Assembly (NCBI RefSeq): GCF_034702125.1
Contig: NC_085867.1
Location: forward strand, 42,069,483 to 42,133,482
Source: Engraulis encrasicolus
Taxonomy: Eukaryota > Chordata > Actinopteri > Clupeiformes > Engraulidae
DNA length: 64,000 nt
Direction of reading: 5' to 3'
Below the pieces are notes generated by a model. It saw nothing but the letters and a program-made list of their open reading frames with translations, was not told the DNA's origin and did not search any database. Position numbers and translations under genes: made by a program. Shown here piece after piece: positions 13,158 through 27,314 of the stretch; positions within the stretch are counted from its first letter, which is position 1, and each line of letters starts with the position of its first letter.

Positions 13158-13348
13158 ATTTTTTTTTAATATATATATTTTTAGGGGCTTTTTATGCCTT
13201 TATTGACAGGATAGTATGAGATGCTGACATGAAATGAGTGTGGAGAGAGATGGGGGAGGATTGTGAAATGACCCCGTCCGGACTCGAACCGGGGTCCCCA
13301 TGGGCATGCAAGCCCAAATGTGGGGGCTTAGCGCGCTGCGCCACAGCC
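13158..13348 (-). mobile_element. Full-length tRNA-derived SINE with perfect 12-bp target duplication
   Basis: On the minus strand the head GGGGCTGTGGCGCAGCGCGC carries an A-box-like motif, and GGTTCGAGTCC is the B box. A body of about 90 bases and the end 'AGCCCCTAAAAATATATA' with an A-rich tail follow. CCCCTAAGACTT flanks it at 13146-13157 and 13349-13360. This is the most complete copy in the window. Transcription would be by RNA polymerase III from the internal boxes (family knowledge). Confidence 0.9.
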
Positions 13349-13407
13349 CCCCTAAGACTTTTTAACCAACCGTTAGAGAACACAAACTGACGCCATGAAC
13401 CAATATA

Positions 13408-14853
13408 CTAACCCCAACTCCGATGAAGTTGGGACGTTTGGTAAACAGTGAATAAAATCAAAATGCTATCATTTTCAAAACACTCAATCTATTCATTAGA
13501 TGGAGAATAGTGAAAAGACAACATATTAAGTGTTAAAACCGAGAAAAAATATTGTTTTGGGGGACATATGTACTGATTTCTAATTTGAGAAATCCAACAC
13601 GTCTCAAAAGAGTTGGGACGGGGACAATAAATGGCAGCAAATGTCGAGGAAGACTAAAAACAAAACAAAAGACAACACTTAACAGTTAAATACATTAACC
13701 GATGAGATGATTTTATATAAAAAACAGTGTTAATTCCTATCTTGGACATGATTTCACCAGCTTAAATGGTGGGTGTATTCCTTGTCATGTTTTGCAATGT
13801 TTTCCTTTCTGTAGTGCTTACAGTGTGACAGGTCTTGACGAAAAACCCACCATTTTATCACATGCTGGTCCTTATGATGGAGCCAAACTGTTAAAACATA
13901 GTAGAGAATGCAATTTGACCTTACTATGTGGCAGTAATCGAAGATCTCCCTTCAAAATATAATGCATGAGTGGCTTTTCATGCTGTTTAAAACCCATTTA
14001 TACCATTCAGCACTGTATTTAACTCTACAGATGAGTGAGAACATCTTAACCAATGCACTACTGCATCCGCATGCCATCATGGAGACTGACTTTTGAAGCT
14101 AACACTAACACAAGTTGGATGGTCCATTTTCACTGTAGCACAGGATGTGCAATGCTCTATTATTGTCAAAAAGAATGAACTTCTACAACTTCTGCTGACT
14201 TCTGTAAGCAAAGGACAGTTTCCCATGTCTTCTGGGTCTATTTCAAGTGAGCTCAGGTGCTTAGGAGAATGTTAAACCCCTGTGTCATTTTCATGCATTA
14301 AGCATTCTTAATATGGTCAATTTTCAATAGCTCTAGCACTCCAGGAATTAGAGTGAGACTACAACCAATATATATTTCATGATGTCATGAACCTATACAA
14401 TGATTTTATTAACAAAAATATGTCTTATATACACTCAATCGTGGTAAATCAAAGGGAATTCGAAAATGTATGTAATAACTATGGTAATTATTCCCTTTGC
14501 ATCTTTAATTCTGAGTGACTCCGCCTCTCTGTGATGATCTTATACCTGGACACCTATATTGTCCGTCAGTACAATTCATTTTGAAATGTTCTTCTTTGTT
14601 GTTTTATCTTATTTGGATGTTTACTAAATTTCACTGATCCCCGTCCCAACTCTTTTGAGACGTGTTGGATTTATCAAATTAGAAATGAGTACATATGTCC
14701 CCCAAAACAATATTTTTTCTCGGTTTTAACACTTAATATGTTGTCTTTTCACTATTCTCCATCTAATGAATAGATTGAATGTTTGAAAATGATAGCATTT
14801 TGATTTTATTCACTGTTTACTAAACGTCCCAACTTCATCGGAGTTGGGGTTTG
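13408..14853. mobile_element. 1,446-bp Tc1/mariner-like element with about 225-bp inverted repeats
   Basis: The termini 'CTAACCCCAACTCCGATGAA' and the inverted 'CAAACCCCAACTCCGATGAA' (antisense at the right end) match for about 225 bases with very few differences. A TA dinucleotide lies on both sides (13406-13407, 14854-14855). The interior of about 1 kb has no transposase frame of useful length, so it is non-autonomous or decayed. The high identity of the arms suggests fairly recent insertion or gene conversion between arms. Confidence 0.8.
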
Positions 14854-15461
<608 letters not shown>

Positions 15462-15722
15462 TTAATTTTTTTTACTCAGCGCAGATCAGTTTAGTTTTGT
15501 CTGCTGCCAGAGGTATGCGAGTGAAACCGTGCCCCGGGCCTGTGGTCTGAATGCCTCTCAAATGCTCTGTGAAAATACTGCCGAGTCCTAACCGGATAGG
15601 AACATTGGCACCGGCCAAGCTATTTCCACTTCAGGTCCAGCGAGTATTGTAGAAACTCTCTCATGGACATTGTGTCAAAAGAATGAACTTTTTTCTTTTT
15701 CTTTTTCTTTTTTTTTTTACAG

Positions 15723-15768
15723 AGGAACAAAAAAAGAAGAAAGAGAAAATGGGGGAAAACAACTCAAA
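15723..15768 (+). other. Candidate short exon (46 bp), possible start MGENNSK
   Basis: A long pyrimidine tract ending TTTTTTTTTTACAG precedes AGGAACAAA..., and the segment ends CTCAAA|GTAAGT, a consensus donor. Inside is AAAATGG, a good start context, opening a frame MGENNSK. Read from the acceptor the frame would be EQKKKKEKMGENNSK. I do not recognise the protein. Splice signals this good can occur by chance in 64 kb. Confidence 0.25.
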
Positions 15769-16369
15769 GTAAGTACCCCAACTTTCCCCAAGTTTCACCC
15801 CAGCTTTCACGCGCATTTCATAAGAGATGTGGATATTGTTTTCCTGTTGCTATGATATTGACGCCACAAAACCCTTAATACGGCCATTGTTTGCATCCAC
15901 CGAAGTGACCTGATGATTTTTTGAAAAACTATTTGCATCTGTGTGTGTGCACACTGCCGCAGATTTACGTATGTGCTTGAAAAGGGCCATCATTTACACC
16001 CAAAACCCATGACATCACGAGCGCACGGCACAACACAGAACAGAGTGTAGTATTGCTGTTGGACACCGGCCAGACATGCAGATGGTGCTGGTTTGTGTTT
16101 TATGCAGAGCGCTTAAGAGACTTTAGGCCTTAACACACCGCCTTGGTGACGCTGACGATCCATGCAGCAACTAAAAGACCCGACCTACAGTAGAGGAGCC
16201 ACTTGGCTCGCATAAATAAATGTGAGCGAAATAATAATGTGGCTTACGTTCATTTCAATAGCACCAAAGTCTTTTTTAGTCTGAAAAGGGCAGCTATTTT
16301 TTTTCCTTGTTTAAATGCATGCACCCTTAAACATGAAAAGAAGGAGGAAAAATAGGGAAAAAAAGGGCA

Positions 16370-16930
16370 GTGGGGCTGAGAAGAAAGAGAGGGATTCTCT
16401 GCGTGCGTCACAGTCCGTTGCGGCGCATTAGCTGCCATGATGAGCAGAGTGGGAGTGTATACAGATACGCCCTGCTCTGCTCGCTACGCCGCTGCTCTGC
16501 TCACCTGCTTTGCAGCGCTATAGCAACAATAACAACAGGGAACCCCCCGACCTGGGAATCCTCGCTGCAGTGTGCCGCCTCTGCTGAGGAATGCTGTTGC
16601 TCTTCTCTTCTCTCTCCTTGAAGGCGGCGCTCCTCCACACCCCGCACTCCCCGCTCCGCTCCACCATGCTCCACAAGTCAAGTCGGCACAGATGTTTTGT
16701 GTGTCTTGCTATGAGGTTGCCGGGGCAACGCGTTCGTTCGAAGGAGGCCGCCCCGGCGTCGTGAGAGGGAACCACCTTATCTGCTGATGCTGCCGTTTCA
16801 GGTCTGCCCTGACAGAACAAAGGCCAACAGGTAAACTGCCAACAACAGCCACTCCCCGGTGTGTGGCAAGACTTAACACCGGTTGTCATGGGGATACTCC
16901 ACTGTTTGTCCGGAAGCCGCACCATAAATA
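16370..16930. promoter_or_regulatory. Relatively GC/CpG-rich unique segment, possible promoter area
   Basis: GC and CpG content visibly rise here compared with the AT-rich surroundings, and no repeat was recognised. The open frames (for example 16518-16934 minus) have no recognisable protein similarity. It could be a CpG-island promoter or an enhancer; the evidence is composition only. Confidence 0.25.
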
Positions 16931-17596
16931 GCATATGTAACTGTTTAAAGGTGCTGTTGTAAAAAAAAAAGAAAAGAAAAAAAATCTAGCTGGGCGTCCA
17001 CTGGCTGTGTGACAGAAGTGAGGTATGCACTCACTTCACTTTCACACACGTAACTGACTCTGCAGACGCAGACCTAGTTTTTTTTTATGAATGAGCCAGA
17101 GATTGTTTATCTTTGCAAAGGTGTGGCGCAGGCAGTGGGGGAAGGGTGAGGGCAAACCCCAGAGGTGGCAGAAGCAGCAGCAACAGCAGGAGCAGCTTGG
17201 TGATGATACATTGTGTAATGCTGACTGGGTTGGTTGTTAAGTGTGTCATTGCAGATAGGGTACCCTTCACTTGATGCACTGCAAAAGCAAATCTTTGTAC
17301 AAAAAAGACTTTTAATACTTATTTTAACACTAACTTTAATCCCAACCTTTACCCTTCATAATGTCTTAACACTAAATTACCCTGTGATGTAGAAAGTATT
17401 AATGTAAAAAATATAGGCCCTACCCATACCCAATCTGTCTATAATTTTTTTTTTCTTGATTTAAAAAAATACATTGGTATTATTATTTCTATTTGCACTG
17501 AAATTGCTAAAAGAAACCTTGATCATTCAATCGGTGGTGACCAGCCAGAATGTAACACACCTTGACATTCTCATACATTATCAGCCTAGTGGAAAT
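16931..17596. other. Intergenic, no gene seen
   Basis: AT-rich sequence with A-runs; no supported feature. Confidence 0.3.
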
Positions 17597-17675
17597 GCCC
17601 CATTTGGCATTTGAACCCGAGCTTCCTAGGCTACCAAACTGGGGCTCTGATCGCTACACCAAAGAGTCCGGCTCG
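17597..17675 (-). mobile_element. tRNA-like head of a SINE or tRNA pseudogene
   Basis: On the minus strand CTTTGGTGTAGCGATCAGAG resembles an A-box region, and CTCGGGTTCAAATGCC a B box, spaced as in a tRNA. The cloverleaf stems do not pair well, so it is a SINE head or a dead tRNA copy rather than a tRNA gene. Confidence 0.45.
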
Positions 17676-17844
17676 TTAAAGACAGCCAATGAGCACCCAC
17701 AGCAGCCTTTGCAATGGTCACTGCATTACAGTGCCTTCCCCTTCAGAAAGATGACCCTCATTTCACTTCACACACTCAGCCTGTCCCGCGTGTATTTTCC
17801 ACCATACTTCTCCCATCCAGGATGCTCCACAGTCCAAGCTTGAG

Positions 17845-17900
17845 TCCCATCACTGGGGTCCCATCACTGGGGTCCCATCACTGGGGTCCCATCACTGGGG
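17845..17900. repeat. 14-bp minisatellite, four exact copies
   Basis: The unit TCCCATCACTGGGG is repeated four times without change. Confidence 0.95.
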
Positions 17901-18184
17901 TCCCTCAGATCGAGGGTCACCTGTCACAAACCTAACAGGTCAGTCACTTTCCCGCTTCCCACTGTCATGCTCTCTTGTGTTTCAGTCAGAGTCCCAGTAA
18001 CTCAGGTGGCTAAAGGTCACGTCCCAAAGGCAGGGCAACTCTACACCATTTCATGACAATTTCTATAGGAACCCACACAAATATACTACTTTTAAGTTGC
18101 ATGAATTTTGGAGTGCCATCCCTTAAGAAACCATACCGAACCATGCTCAATAAGCCATGAAAACCATGATTTACCATGGTCGAT

Positions 18185-18475
18185 TTTCGTAAGGGGTGGC
18201 TCTGTGGGCTAAGCCACTGTAACATTACGCTGGCGGACCCAGATCCAAGGTGGGGTGCATTTCTCAAAAGAGAAGTTCGATAGTTGCCAATGGGAAAATG
18301 CATTGAAAACAATAAAGTAGCTTATGTAGTAAGCTACTTTGGTCCGAGAAATCCACCCCAGACCTGCGGTCATTTCCTGATCCTTCCCCATCTCTCTCCC
18401 ACTAGTGTCCTGTGGCTCTCTTGGACTGTCATGGCAATAAAGTCTAAAATGACAAAAAAAATCTGTTAAAAAAAG
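18185..18475 (+). mobile_element. tRNA-derived SINE interrupted by a 110-bp MITE
   Basis: A head 'GGGTGGCTCTGTGGGCTAAG' and a 3' body 'CCCCATCTCTCTCCCACTAG' with an 'AATAAAGTCTAAAATGAC' tail are separated by a self-complementary insert (18251-18360). The arrangement matches other SINEs here. Target duplications were not resolved. Confidence 0.6.
18251..18360. mobile_element. 110-bp MITE inside a SINE
   Basis: The insert begins TGGGGTGCATTTCTC and ends GAGAAATCCACCCCA, a 15-bp inverted repeat with one mismatch. A second internal inverted pair (AGTAGCTTA / TAAGCTACT) is present. Flanking duplications were not identified. Confidence 0.65.
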
Positions 18476-19849
18476 AAATTAGGTATACAAGTCGAAAGGT
18501 CTGTAAGACATACGGCACACAGTAACGCTAGCACATCTTGCCACGCTAGACGGAAAAAGAAGTATGTTAACTGCTGTGCTTAACAACAGCGGGTTGTTGT
18601 TTGTGTCTGCTGAGATAACAGACCTCTGGTCTACTTTTTTTTGTGCCAACAACACACATCGATACCGCTGGTTGGTTGACTTAATGAAACAACACATTGG
18701 GCCCCAGTCAGTCAGACGCTCATGTGCATAAGTATACATCGTTTTAAGAGCGAGACTGTAGTATTCCAGTTTCTACACACAGAGAGGGTCCTTTGAAGAG
18801 CCTTGTAAAAAGTGTTCACAACATTTGTGTTGGAGTTTGTCCCACAATGCTTTGGCAGCAGGGCTGTAAAAAAAGACAAATTTCGCCAAGTGAAAAGCCA
18901 CATATGAGAAAATGCAGTTTATCTTCCTTACATGAAGATAAGGGCCCCTTTAAAGGGACAGCTCTACAGTCACTAAAAGACCACTACAGTTTGAGTTTTA
19001 CAGGCTCTCTCTTTGCTCTGGTGTTTCACATTTCTATCCTTTTAAGTCACTGTTTGGAACAACATTCACATTGTTTGGCTATTTGCAATGGTTTGGCTAT
19101 TTGTTTTAAAGCAGGACCGTGCAGCTAGCTTTTACTTGGTTTTCTTACGAGGCACCCCTCACAGCCCAGGACTGAAAGTTCACTGCCAAATTGTTCAATA
19201 ACCACTTAGCTAACAACAACAGAACAAAACATTAAACAATCCTCTTCACAAACAATGACTGCCGCTACACAGACAAACACGCACAATGAAATAAATCATT
19301 GCAATGTTAATTAGCATAGCTGTTTTACCGCTCATTCTGTCATGGTGAACGTAGCTATGCCGACAAACTAGATGACTATGCATCTGGAATGCAAATATTT
19401 ATTTTTGTATGCTTTTGTTTTACTTGAGTGACGTCTTTGTCATGATTCTTTATCATAAACATCTCTCATCTAATTTCATTATAGTCAATTACATTTCAAA
19501 GTCAAAGTCAGTTTTTATTGTCAATTTCTTCACATGCACTGGACATACAAATTGTTTTCATATACTATTTGTTTTCATTTTCACTTAACTCTAGTTCAAT
19601 ATATTTTGTTTTACTTTGTACGTCCTGATATTCGCATCCAATATGCTTATGTACGTATGAATAAAGACGCCTTACTAGATCTGCTTTCTCTACACCAGAC
19701 TGGGATGGTAGTTTAACCCTGCGTCACAAGTGTCTTTGATGGCGCGAATGTGATGGGATCTGAACTTTTGTTTAAGGTTATCAAGCCATTTCCTTAATGT
19801 TAATATATGCAGGCCCATAAAACATTAATTAGAATAATTTAACACCGCG
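18476..19849. other. Intergenic, no gene seen
   Basis: No gene seen. A retroposon-tail-like 'AAAGTCAAAGTCAGTTTTTA' lies at 19499-19518. The part near 19280-19410 has an octamer ATGCAAAT and TTAATTAG motifs, typical of enhancer sequence but not diagnostic. Confidence 0.3.
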
Positions 19850-20070
19850 TCCCGGGGGCACCCATAATCCCAGAGAGGAGCCTGGCCAGAACACAAGATC
19901 CCCAGGACCCTGGAAATTGCCAAGCCAAGTGAAACATTTAATAAAATATCAATCGATAAATCAAAGCAGCCTTTTAACTGCCTGCCTGTCTTCATCTTTA
20001 ATTGAAAATAAAAATCTTGATAACAGATCATTTAATCAGCCATAATGTCAAAAGTGGTTTCAGAAAATAT
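19850..20070. promoter_or_regulatory. Candidate conserved noncoding element
   Basis: This is unique, non-repetitive sequence joining a GC-rich part ('CCGCGTCCCGGGGGCACCCA') to an AT-rich part with homeodomain-like sites (ATCAATCGATAAATC, TTTAATTG). The texture resembles vertebrate conserved noncoding elements. This is inferred without any alignment. Confidence 0.25.
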
Positions 20071-20319
20071 TTTCCCCTCAATACCCACATTCTGTACATA
20101 TTTGCTACACCCGTAGGAATACCTATTGCGTCTGTGAAGAATTGTATGAAGACTTACAGAATAAGGGCCTTTCCCATTACTAATGTACCCCTACCCCTAT
20201 GCCTTCCCCGTGCCCCTTGTGCTTTCAAACGAAGCTGTAAGGTGTAGGGCTTGAAACGCAACCCCTATGAATTGAGATACCCCTTCAACAATCACGGAAT
20301 GACACTCACAGCTGTCACT

Positions 20320-20698
20320 GAGTGCGTATACATGCAGTTCAGTATCCCGAATATGATCGGGATATTAAGTATCCCGAATTTGCGTTTGCGCATATAAACA
20401 CTTCAGTATCCCGAATAAGCCCTTATTCGGGATACTGAGAAATCGGGATATGATAGGTGGAGTTTTCCGAAAGAAGCCGGGATACTGACGCATGTAAACA
20501 CCTTATCCCGAATACAGGGGCTTCCCACAGAACGCTGTTGCTGGTATCCAAGCTACAGGCATTTGAAGAAAATTCTATAACGGCCAAGAACGTAGACTGG
20601 GATATAACGTTCTGTGTGCATAAACACCTTATCCCGAATATGATCATAACCGGGATAAGCCTCATATTCGGGATACTGAACTGCATATATACGCACTC
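20320..20698. mobile_element. 379-bp MITE rich in TATCCCGAATA motifs
   Basis: The ends GAGTGCGTATACATGCAG and CTGCATATATACGCACTC form an inverted repeat, flanked by ACT on both sides (20317-20319, 20699-20701). A CGGGATA/TATCCCG motif recurs in both orientations throughout. A 3-bp duplication would fit a Harbinger-type element. No transposase frame. Confidence 0.65.
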
Positions 20699-21588
<890 letters not shown>

Positions 21589-22286
21589 TTTCCCCTATTT
21601 CAGGAGGCAGGATTGTGTAAGACTCCTTCAGCTGCAATGGTGTGCACACAGATACAGTGCAATACAAAAAACACATCCAATTCCCAATCATCCAAAATTC
21701 GACCCACAATGCAATTCACTACGGCTTATTTCTTTTGCAGATTCCAAGTGCCTTTGGAGACAAGCAGACAACTCTACAGTTCGTCAGTCAAAAAAGTTGG
21801 TAACACTTCGTAACGATTAAGGGTTCACGTTACCCATCAATACTGTATGTACAGTATAATTGTCCGTAGAAGTGCCTTGTAAGATGTGCTCAACAAAATC
21901 GATCAGTCGCTAGGTGCGTATTCAACAAATTTCTTGTTCTTTGCCAATACAGCCTTTAATATCATAGTCAGGACCTAGTAGCCCTTCATTTTGCCTAACA
22001 CATGCTTTGTAAGTCACTTAATTTCTATTACTGGCTAACGTGTGAACCCTAAAATGAAATGTGATCAATAAGTCTTAATCCCTCAATTTTTGGAGCCTGT
22101 TCCTTTAAGGCAGCAGCATGGCAGGCGCTGCAGGCCGTGGTCACGGAAGATAGCACTTCTCTTTCTTGCACAGCACTGCGCTGGGAACAAGCACATCTGG
22201 TCTAACCAGAACGGCCCTGCTGGCCTGAGCCTGAGGAGTGACAATGGGGAGAGAAAGATCCACCTATGCTATATGCAACTAAAACT

Positions 22287-22790
<504 letters not shown>

Positions 22791-23106
22791 GAGGATGAGT
22801 AAATGTAGTATATGATGGTGTGTTTTGACAATTATTCTTTGCACATATGGGTGTGTTAAGGCACCAGATTATGTGTTAACCTCTGAGGTGTTGCAAGAAA
22901 TAGGGCCCCCCCTGCAAGAAAATAATTTTGGGTCTCCAACCCAACCGTGTTATATAGTCCTCCGTGGACCCCCGTCCAGAACTGGACCTCACAAACAGAG
23001 ATACTTATGCCAGAGAGAGTAGAGAGAGAGAGGTTCCATTGGCCAATTGTTTCCGGGTTCTATTGTCGCAAGGGGGAGGGGGGAAATCCCCCTTTAGGCA
23101 GACCTA
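22791..23106. other. Intergenic, no gene seen
   Basis: A short stretch between a microsatellite and a transposon without a supported feature. Confidence 0.3.
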
Positions 23107-24549
23107 CAGCGCCGCCAATTAGTATTGGCACCCCTTAATTTTATTTACAAAATGTGCAGTATATCCATAAATAAATGAAAATATAAACAACTTTTACCAG
23201 CAGGATCTTTTAATTGAATGTCCTAAGACATTTAGAATAGCAAAGTATTTTTTTCCAAATGCATTTTGTAATTTCAAGCAAAAACATAAAGAAGGGCATG
23301 TCCATGAATGTTGGCACCCCTCCTTAACAGATTGGTCTCACACCATTAGACAGCAAAAGCAGCCTCCAAAGGTTTTGGTATTCATCTACAAGCTTCTTGC
23401 ACTTCTCTAGTGGCATTTTGATGTGTGCTTTGGGTTTTTGTCTTGCTGGAGTGAACATGATCTTCACCTCAAACCAAGTGTTCTTGCACATGATTACACA
23501 TTTTCCTGTAAATGATGATACCAGTGATGCCTATCATGATACCTATGATATGGTCAAAGCCTCCAATACCTAATGCATCAATGGGGTGACATACTATTAT
23601 TGATCCTACGCCATGGTTGATTTTTGGTAGGGTGTCCTTTTCCTTAAAGACTTTCTTGCAGAATGTGCAAACATGCTGTTTGTGTGCATCACTGAAAAGC
23701 TGTACTATTGCTTCATCTGACCTTAAAACATTCACAAAATGGCTGTGCTTTCCCTGTATTCTCATATACAGACTTCAGGTGTTCCCTTTTATGACTTTCA
23801 TGAAGCAATGTGGTCTGCCTTTGCCTCCAACCAAAAACCAAAACTTTGTGTAGTGTTTAACTTGTGATGCTTATTGAAAAAAACTTCCCAAAACAGTTCA
23901 AAGTTGACCTTCAGGTCTGTAGATGTTAGACCCTGTGTTTTGTCATTATTTGCACCGACTTCCACAGACTTCTATCATCATTTCTTCCCTTAACCCCACA
24001 TCCAAGGATGATCTTAACAGCTCCCTGTATGGCAGATTTCTGAATAACACAACATAGTGTTGAAAATGGTATACTAGGGTCTTTTAAGATGACCTTTTAA
24101 TTATTTGGAGGTGTTGTTTTTGCCAATTATTGTATTTGTGGTGTCCTCAGGCAGTCCATCTATCTTCACATTTGTCAAAGACGCACAAGATGTAACAGGT
24201 GGCTATTTAAAACACAAATATAAAGAATCCTTGCCTTATTCATGTCCTATGGGCAAAAGCAATTTGTCAAAGGTGATTCCCATTTGTTATCTACCATATT
24301 TGAGTCAAATTAGGTTTCCATAATGGTATCCAGTAAAGGGTGCCAATACCAGTGATTCCAGGAGCTTTACCTTTTTCATTTTTTTCCCTCTCGTAGTTTA
24401 GTTTTCATTGCTGTTGATATTTTTTACATTTAGCATCAGCCACAAGCTATCTATAGACAAATCATGGTTGACCTTATTATTTGTTGTCTGGAGATATGTC
24501 CCATAATGTGCTTAAGCTTCAAGGGTGCCAATACTAACTGGCGGCACTG
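23107..24549 (-). mobile_element. Decayed Tc1-like transposon (1,443 bp)
   Basis: The termini CAGCGCCGCCAATTAGTATT and the inverted CAGTGCCGCCAGTTAGTATT are flanked by TA on each side (23105-23106, 24550-24551). On the minus strand, 23469-23765 keeps a transposase remnant: 'SDEAIVQLFSDAHKQHV' resembles the segment around the second catalytic Asp region of Tc1 enzymes, followed by 'LPKINHGVGSIIV'. Stops and frameshifts interrupt the rest, so it is inactive. Confidence 0.82.
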
Positions 24550-24766
24550 TAAGGACTGTTCTATTCATTCTAGGAGCATTATGACACGCTCCTTTAGGCA
24601 GACCAGAACCTGGTCACGTTAGGTGCCCATAGAAACCTATTATGTTGGCATATCTCTATATACTTAAAGAATCTCTGCTTATGCGTCCCAGACTGAGGAC
24701 TATGCCTTGGTTATTCTTTGTTTTTGGCATAGTAGACTGGTGTTGAGAAATAGTTTTGGAGTCACT

Positions 24767-24955
24767 GACTACGTTTACATGGGACATTTAATTCCAAATT
24801 AACTCACTTTAATTCTGAATAAAGCTTAATTCCGCTTCCAAATGTCATGTAAGCACTTCACAATTCATAATGAAATGAAAGATCAAAGGGAACTCAACGG
24901 AACTATTTAATTCTGAATTATTAATTTGGAATTAAAAACGTCATGTAAACGTAGC
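24767..24955. mobile_element. About 190-bp MITE, CTACGTTTACATG ends
   Basis: CTACGTTTACATG at the left and CATGTAAACGTAG at the right are exact inverse copies, and 'TTAATTCCAAATTA' recurs inverted inside. Target duplication is unclear. Confidence 0.65.
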
Positions 24956-25268
24956 CAATGACTTGGTTTCTTTCAGTTAAACACTGTTATTGTATGAAAG
25001 GGTGTCACGCAGAGCATCAACTTCTTTGCGTTACACCATGTGGATAATAATGCACAACCACAAGCATGCTTTGTGCTAAATGCCTGTCATTCTTTAAAAA
25101 AATGTAATTAAACCATAATGCCATCTAACAACATCAACCAGTGGCCATAGTTGCGCTGAAGCTTAAAGTGAAAACTGTACGTAGACATGAGAATCTCATG
25201 AGTCACTGGCCTGCCTTTCACATCAAGCTGTAATTGGTCTATAATTCTGTATTGATACATGCAAATTC

Positions 25269-25344
25269 CACACACACATACATACACGCGTGCACGCATG
25301 CACACACGCACGCACACACGCACGCACACACACGCACACACACA

Positions 25345-25396
<52 letters not shown>

Positions 25397-25401
25397 TGCA
25401 T

Positions 25402-25448
<47 letters not shown>

Positions 25449-25454
25449 CACACA
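25269..25454. repeat. (CA)n / (CACG)n microsatellite
   Basis: CACG tetranucleotides dominate the middle, with CA at both ends. Confidence 0.95.
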
Positions 25455-25772
25455 GACTGCAAGTCAAACTTGAGAAGCTTGTTGAAATAAAAATTCCTTT
25501 GGGTCTTTCTTCCCCCCCCTCCTTAACCAATGTCTTTTGCCCTCTCGTTCATCCCCATTGACGCATTATGTTTCGAGTTCATTGCTCGTTTAAGCATCAG
25601 AAGAGGGGAAGATTTAGGAGACGTGAACATGCTGGGTTACTTATTTGCCCCCCTCTCCCCAGTCATCATCTTTTGTAATTGAAAAGTCTCGAGACTATTT
25701 TGGCATGTGAGTGGGAACAGGATCAGCAGGGGGGTAGAGGATGAGAAAGACAATCTCTGCGTCATTCATTTG
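25455..25772. other. Unique intergenic sequence, no gene seen
   Basis: Non-repetitive sequence with 'TTTTGTAATTGAAAAGTCTC' and related motifs; possibly regulatory but nothing decisive. Confidence 0.25.
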
Positions 25773-26042
25773 CAGTGCTTCTCTCTCAACCTTCTTTGAA
25801 CAAAATGTCCCCTTGACCTCAGCATAAGCCTCTGAACGCCCCCCTTGACCTCGTCATGAGCCTGGCAATGCCCCCGTTAGTGTTAAAAAAAATGAAATAG
25901 ACTAATGCCTCCTCATTTGCAACTCATTGAGCGCCCCCCCTCGACCTCCCCCCACCCCCCTCTCTGCTGCCTCCATCTCAGTGCCCCCAAAGAGTCTTTA
26001 ATGCCCACTGCGGGGCTGTAGAGCCCTGGTTGAGAACCACTG
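25773..26042. mobile_element. Probable hAT-type MITE ending in GAGAACCACTG
   Basis: The left end CAGTGCTTCTCTCAACC and right end GGTTGAGAACCACTG are inverse copies. The interior is C-rich with repeated 'CCCCCTTGACCTC'. The 8-bp duplication is not preserved. Confidence 0.5.
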
Positions 26043-26723
26043 TCATAGAGTATGCTTTCATACTGTAACTACAGCCTAGTGTCACAATCGGTTACATTTA
26101 AAAAGTCAATAATGCTGTTTGTTTATCAATTTTAGAGAGACATCCTGTTTGCTGATAGTCTTGTAAACTGGACAGGGACATACGTATTTCCACATTAAAA
26201 GTGGAAAACAAACAGCATTAATATGACTCTAAAGAACTGAAATTAACTCTCTTTCAGATAACATTTGGTCTGGCTCAAAAACAACCTTCATTTTACTCTT
26301 TGTTTTCAGAGTGAACAACTCTACCCAATATTGGGTAAACATTGAGAGCTGTGGAGTTGAAATTACACTGTCCAGCTACAGAATTTACACTTTCAAATCA
26401 ATGGGCAAAAATATTTTCTGTCACTAGTGGTATTTTTTTTTACTGTGGAAATGCCCTGAGTTCTAAACACCCAACCATGTGATTCCCATTTGGCAACATG
26501 AATGTATAAAATGATACTTAACGATTGGACGATTACGATAATGATAATGAGAATCACTCAGTGACAATGGCATCCACACAGTAAGTTAGCTCAACACTTA
26601 TGGGGTTCAATTTAACACTCATAGCGTTGATCCAACTGTTTTAGTGTTTTATTAACACTGTAAAAATGTAGGCCTAATGCACCAGTGTGGTACTAGAAGT
26701 GAGGGACGCCATTGAAACAATAT
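26043..26723. other. Intergenic, no gene seen
   Basis: AT-rich sequence with several 'ACACTGT'/'TTAACACT' motifs; no gene or defined repeat. Confidence 0.3.
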
Positions 26724-27016
26724 CAGTGGCGTGCACAGACATTTTTGGGGGCAGGTGCTGAAGGGGGGGGTGGTTTGGGGGCATGTGAAATGTACCTCAC
26801 TTGGCTCTAGAGGCTATACTGTATATTATATTGAAGCATTATTGTACCATGCTTTTGATCATGCCACATTTTTAGATTATCATGTCAGCATTGGCCACAG
26901 TACATTGTGACAAAAAACCTGTCAAAACAGAACTTTTAAAAGGGACAATTTTGTTCCAGTAGGGCAAAGGGGCAGGTGCTTTAGCGCCACCTCGTCTCTA
27001 TCTGTGCACAGCCATG
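26724..27016. mobile_element. 293-bp hAT-type MITE
   Basis: The left end CAGTGGCGTGCACAGA and right end TCTGTGCACAGCCATG are inverse copies with few mismatches. Flanks AACAATAT (26716-26723) and AACAATAC (27017-27024) match at 7 of 8 bases. Confidence 0.75.
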
Positions 27017-27157
27017 AACAATACAGTATGGGGATTTTACTGTGGAAGGCCGGGAAGAGGAGAAAAGTCTGGCACTGGCGACATTCGTGACGTTGCCTGA
27101 TTTGCGCATGAGGGACTAGAAGCATGTATGGGTGTATACTCCAGCTCAGATAGATAG

Positions 27158-27314
27158 CAGAGGCGATTCTAGGGTAAAGTGGGGCCCCAAGCGAAAATGC
27201 AAAAAGAATAAACATTTGAACCGAAATCACCTGTACTGTAGTACAGTATGGGCTGTTAGGGCTTGGGGGCCCCAAGCGGTTGCCTGCCTTGCCTGGTGGC
27301 AAGATGCGCCTCTG
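27158..27314. mobile_element. 157-bp hAT-type MITE with perfect 8-bp duplication
   Basis: CAGAGGCGATTCT starts it and AAGATGCGCCTCTG ends it. ATAGATAG is present at 27150-27157 and 27315-27322. An internal inverted pair is centred on 'GGGGCCCCAAGCG' and 'GGGGGCCCCAAGCG'. Confidence 0.8.

Noticed and set aside
13158..13348. Possible tRNA gene (good A and B boxes)
   Set aside because: The tRNA-like head continues into a body and A-rich tail with a 12-bp target duplication, so it is a SINE.
16518..16934. 138-residue protein on the minus strand
   Set aside because: No domain, signal peptide or splice support; the GC-rich composition alone keeps the frame open.
25269..25454. Regular repeats that could be taken for an array of spaced direct repeats (CRISPR-like)
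   Set aside because: It is a CACG/CA microsatellite without unique spacers, in vertebrate DNA.
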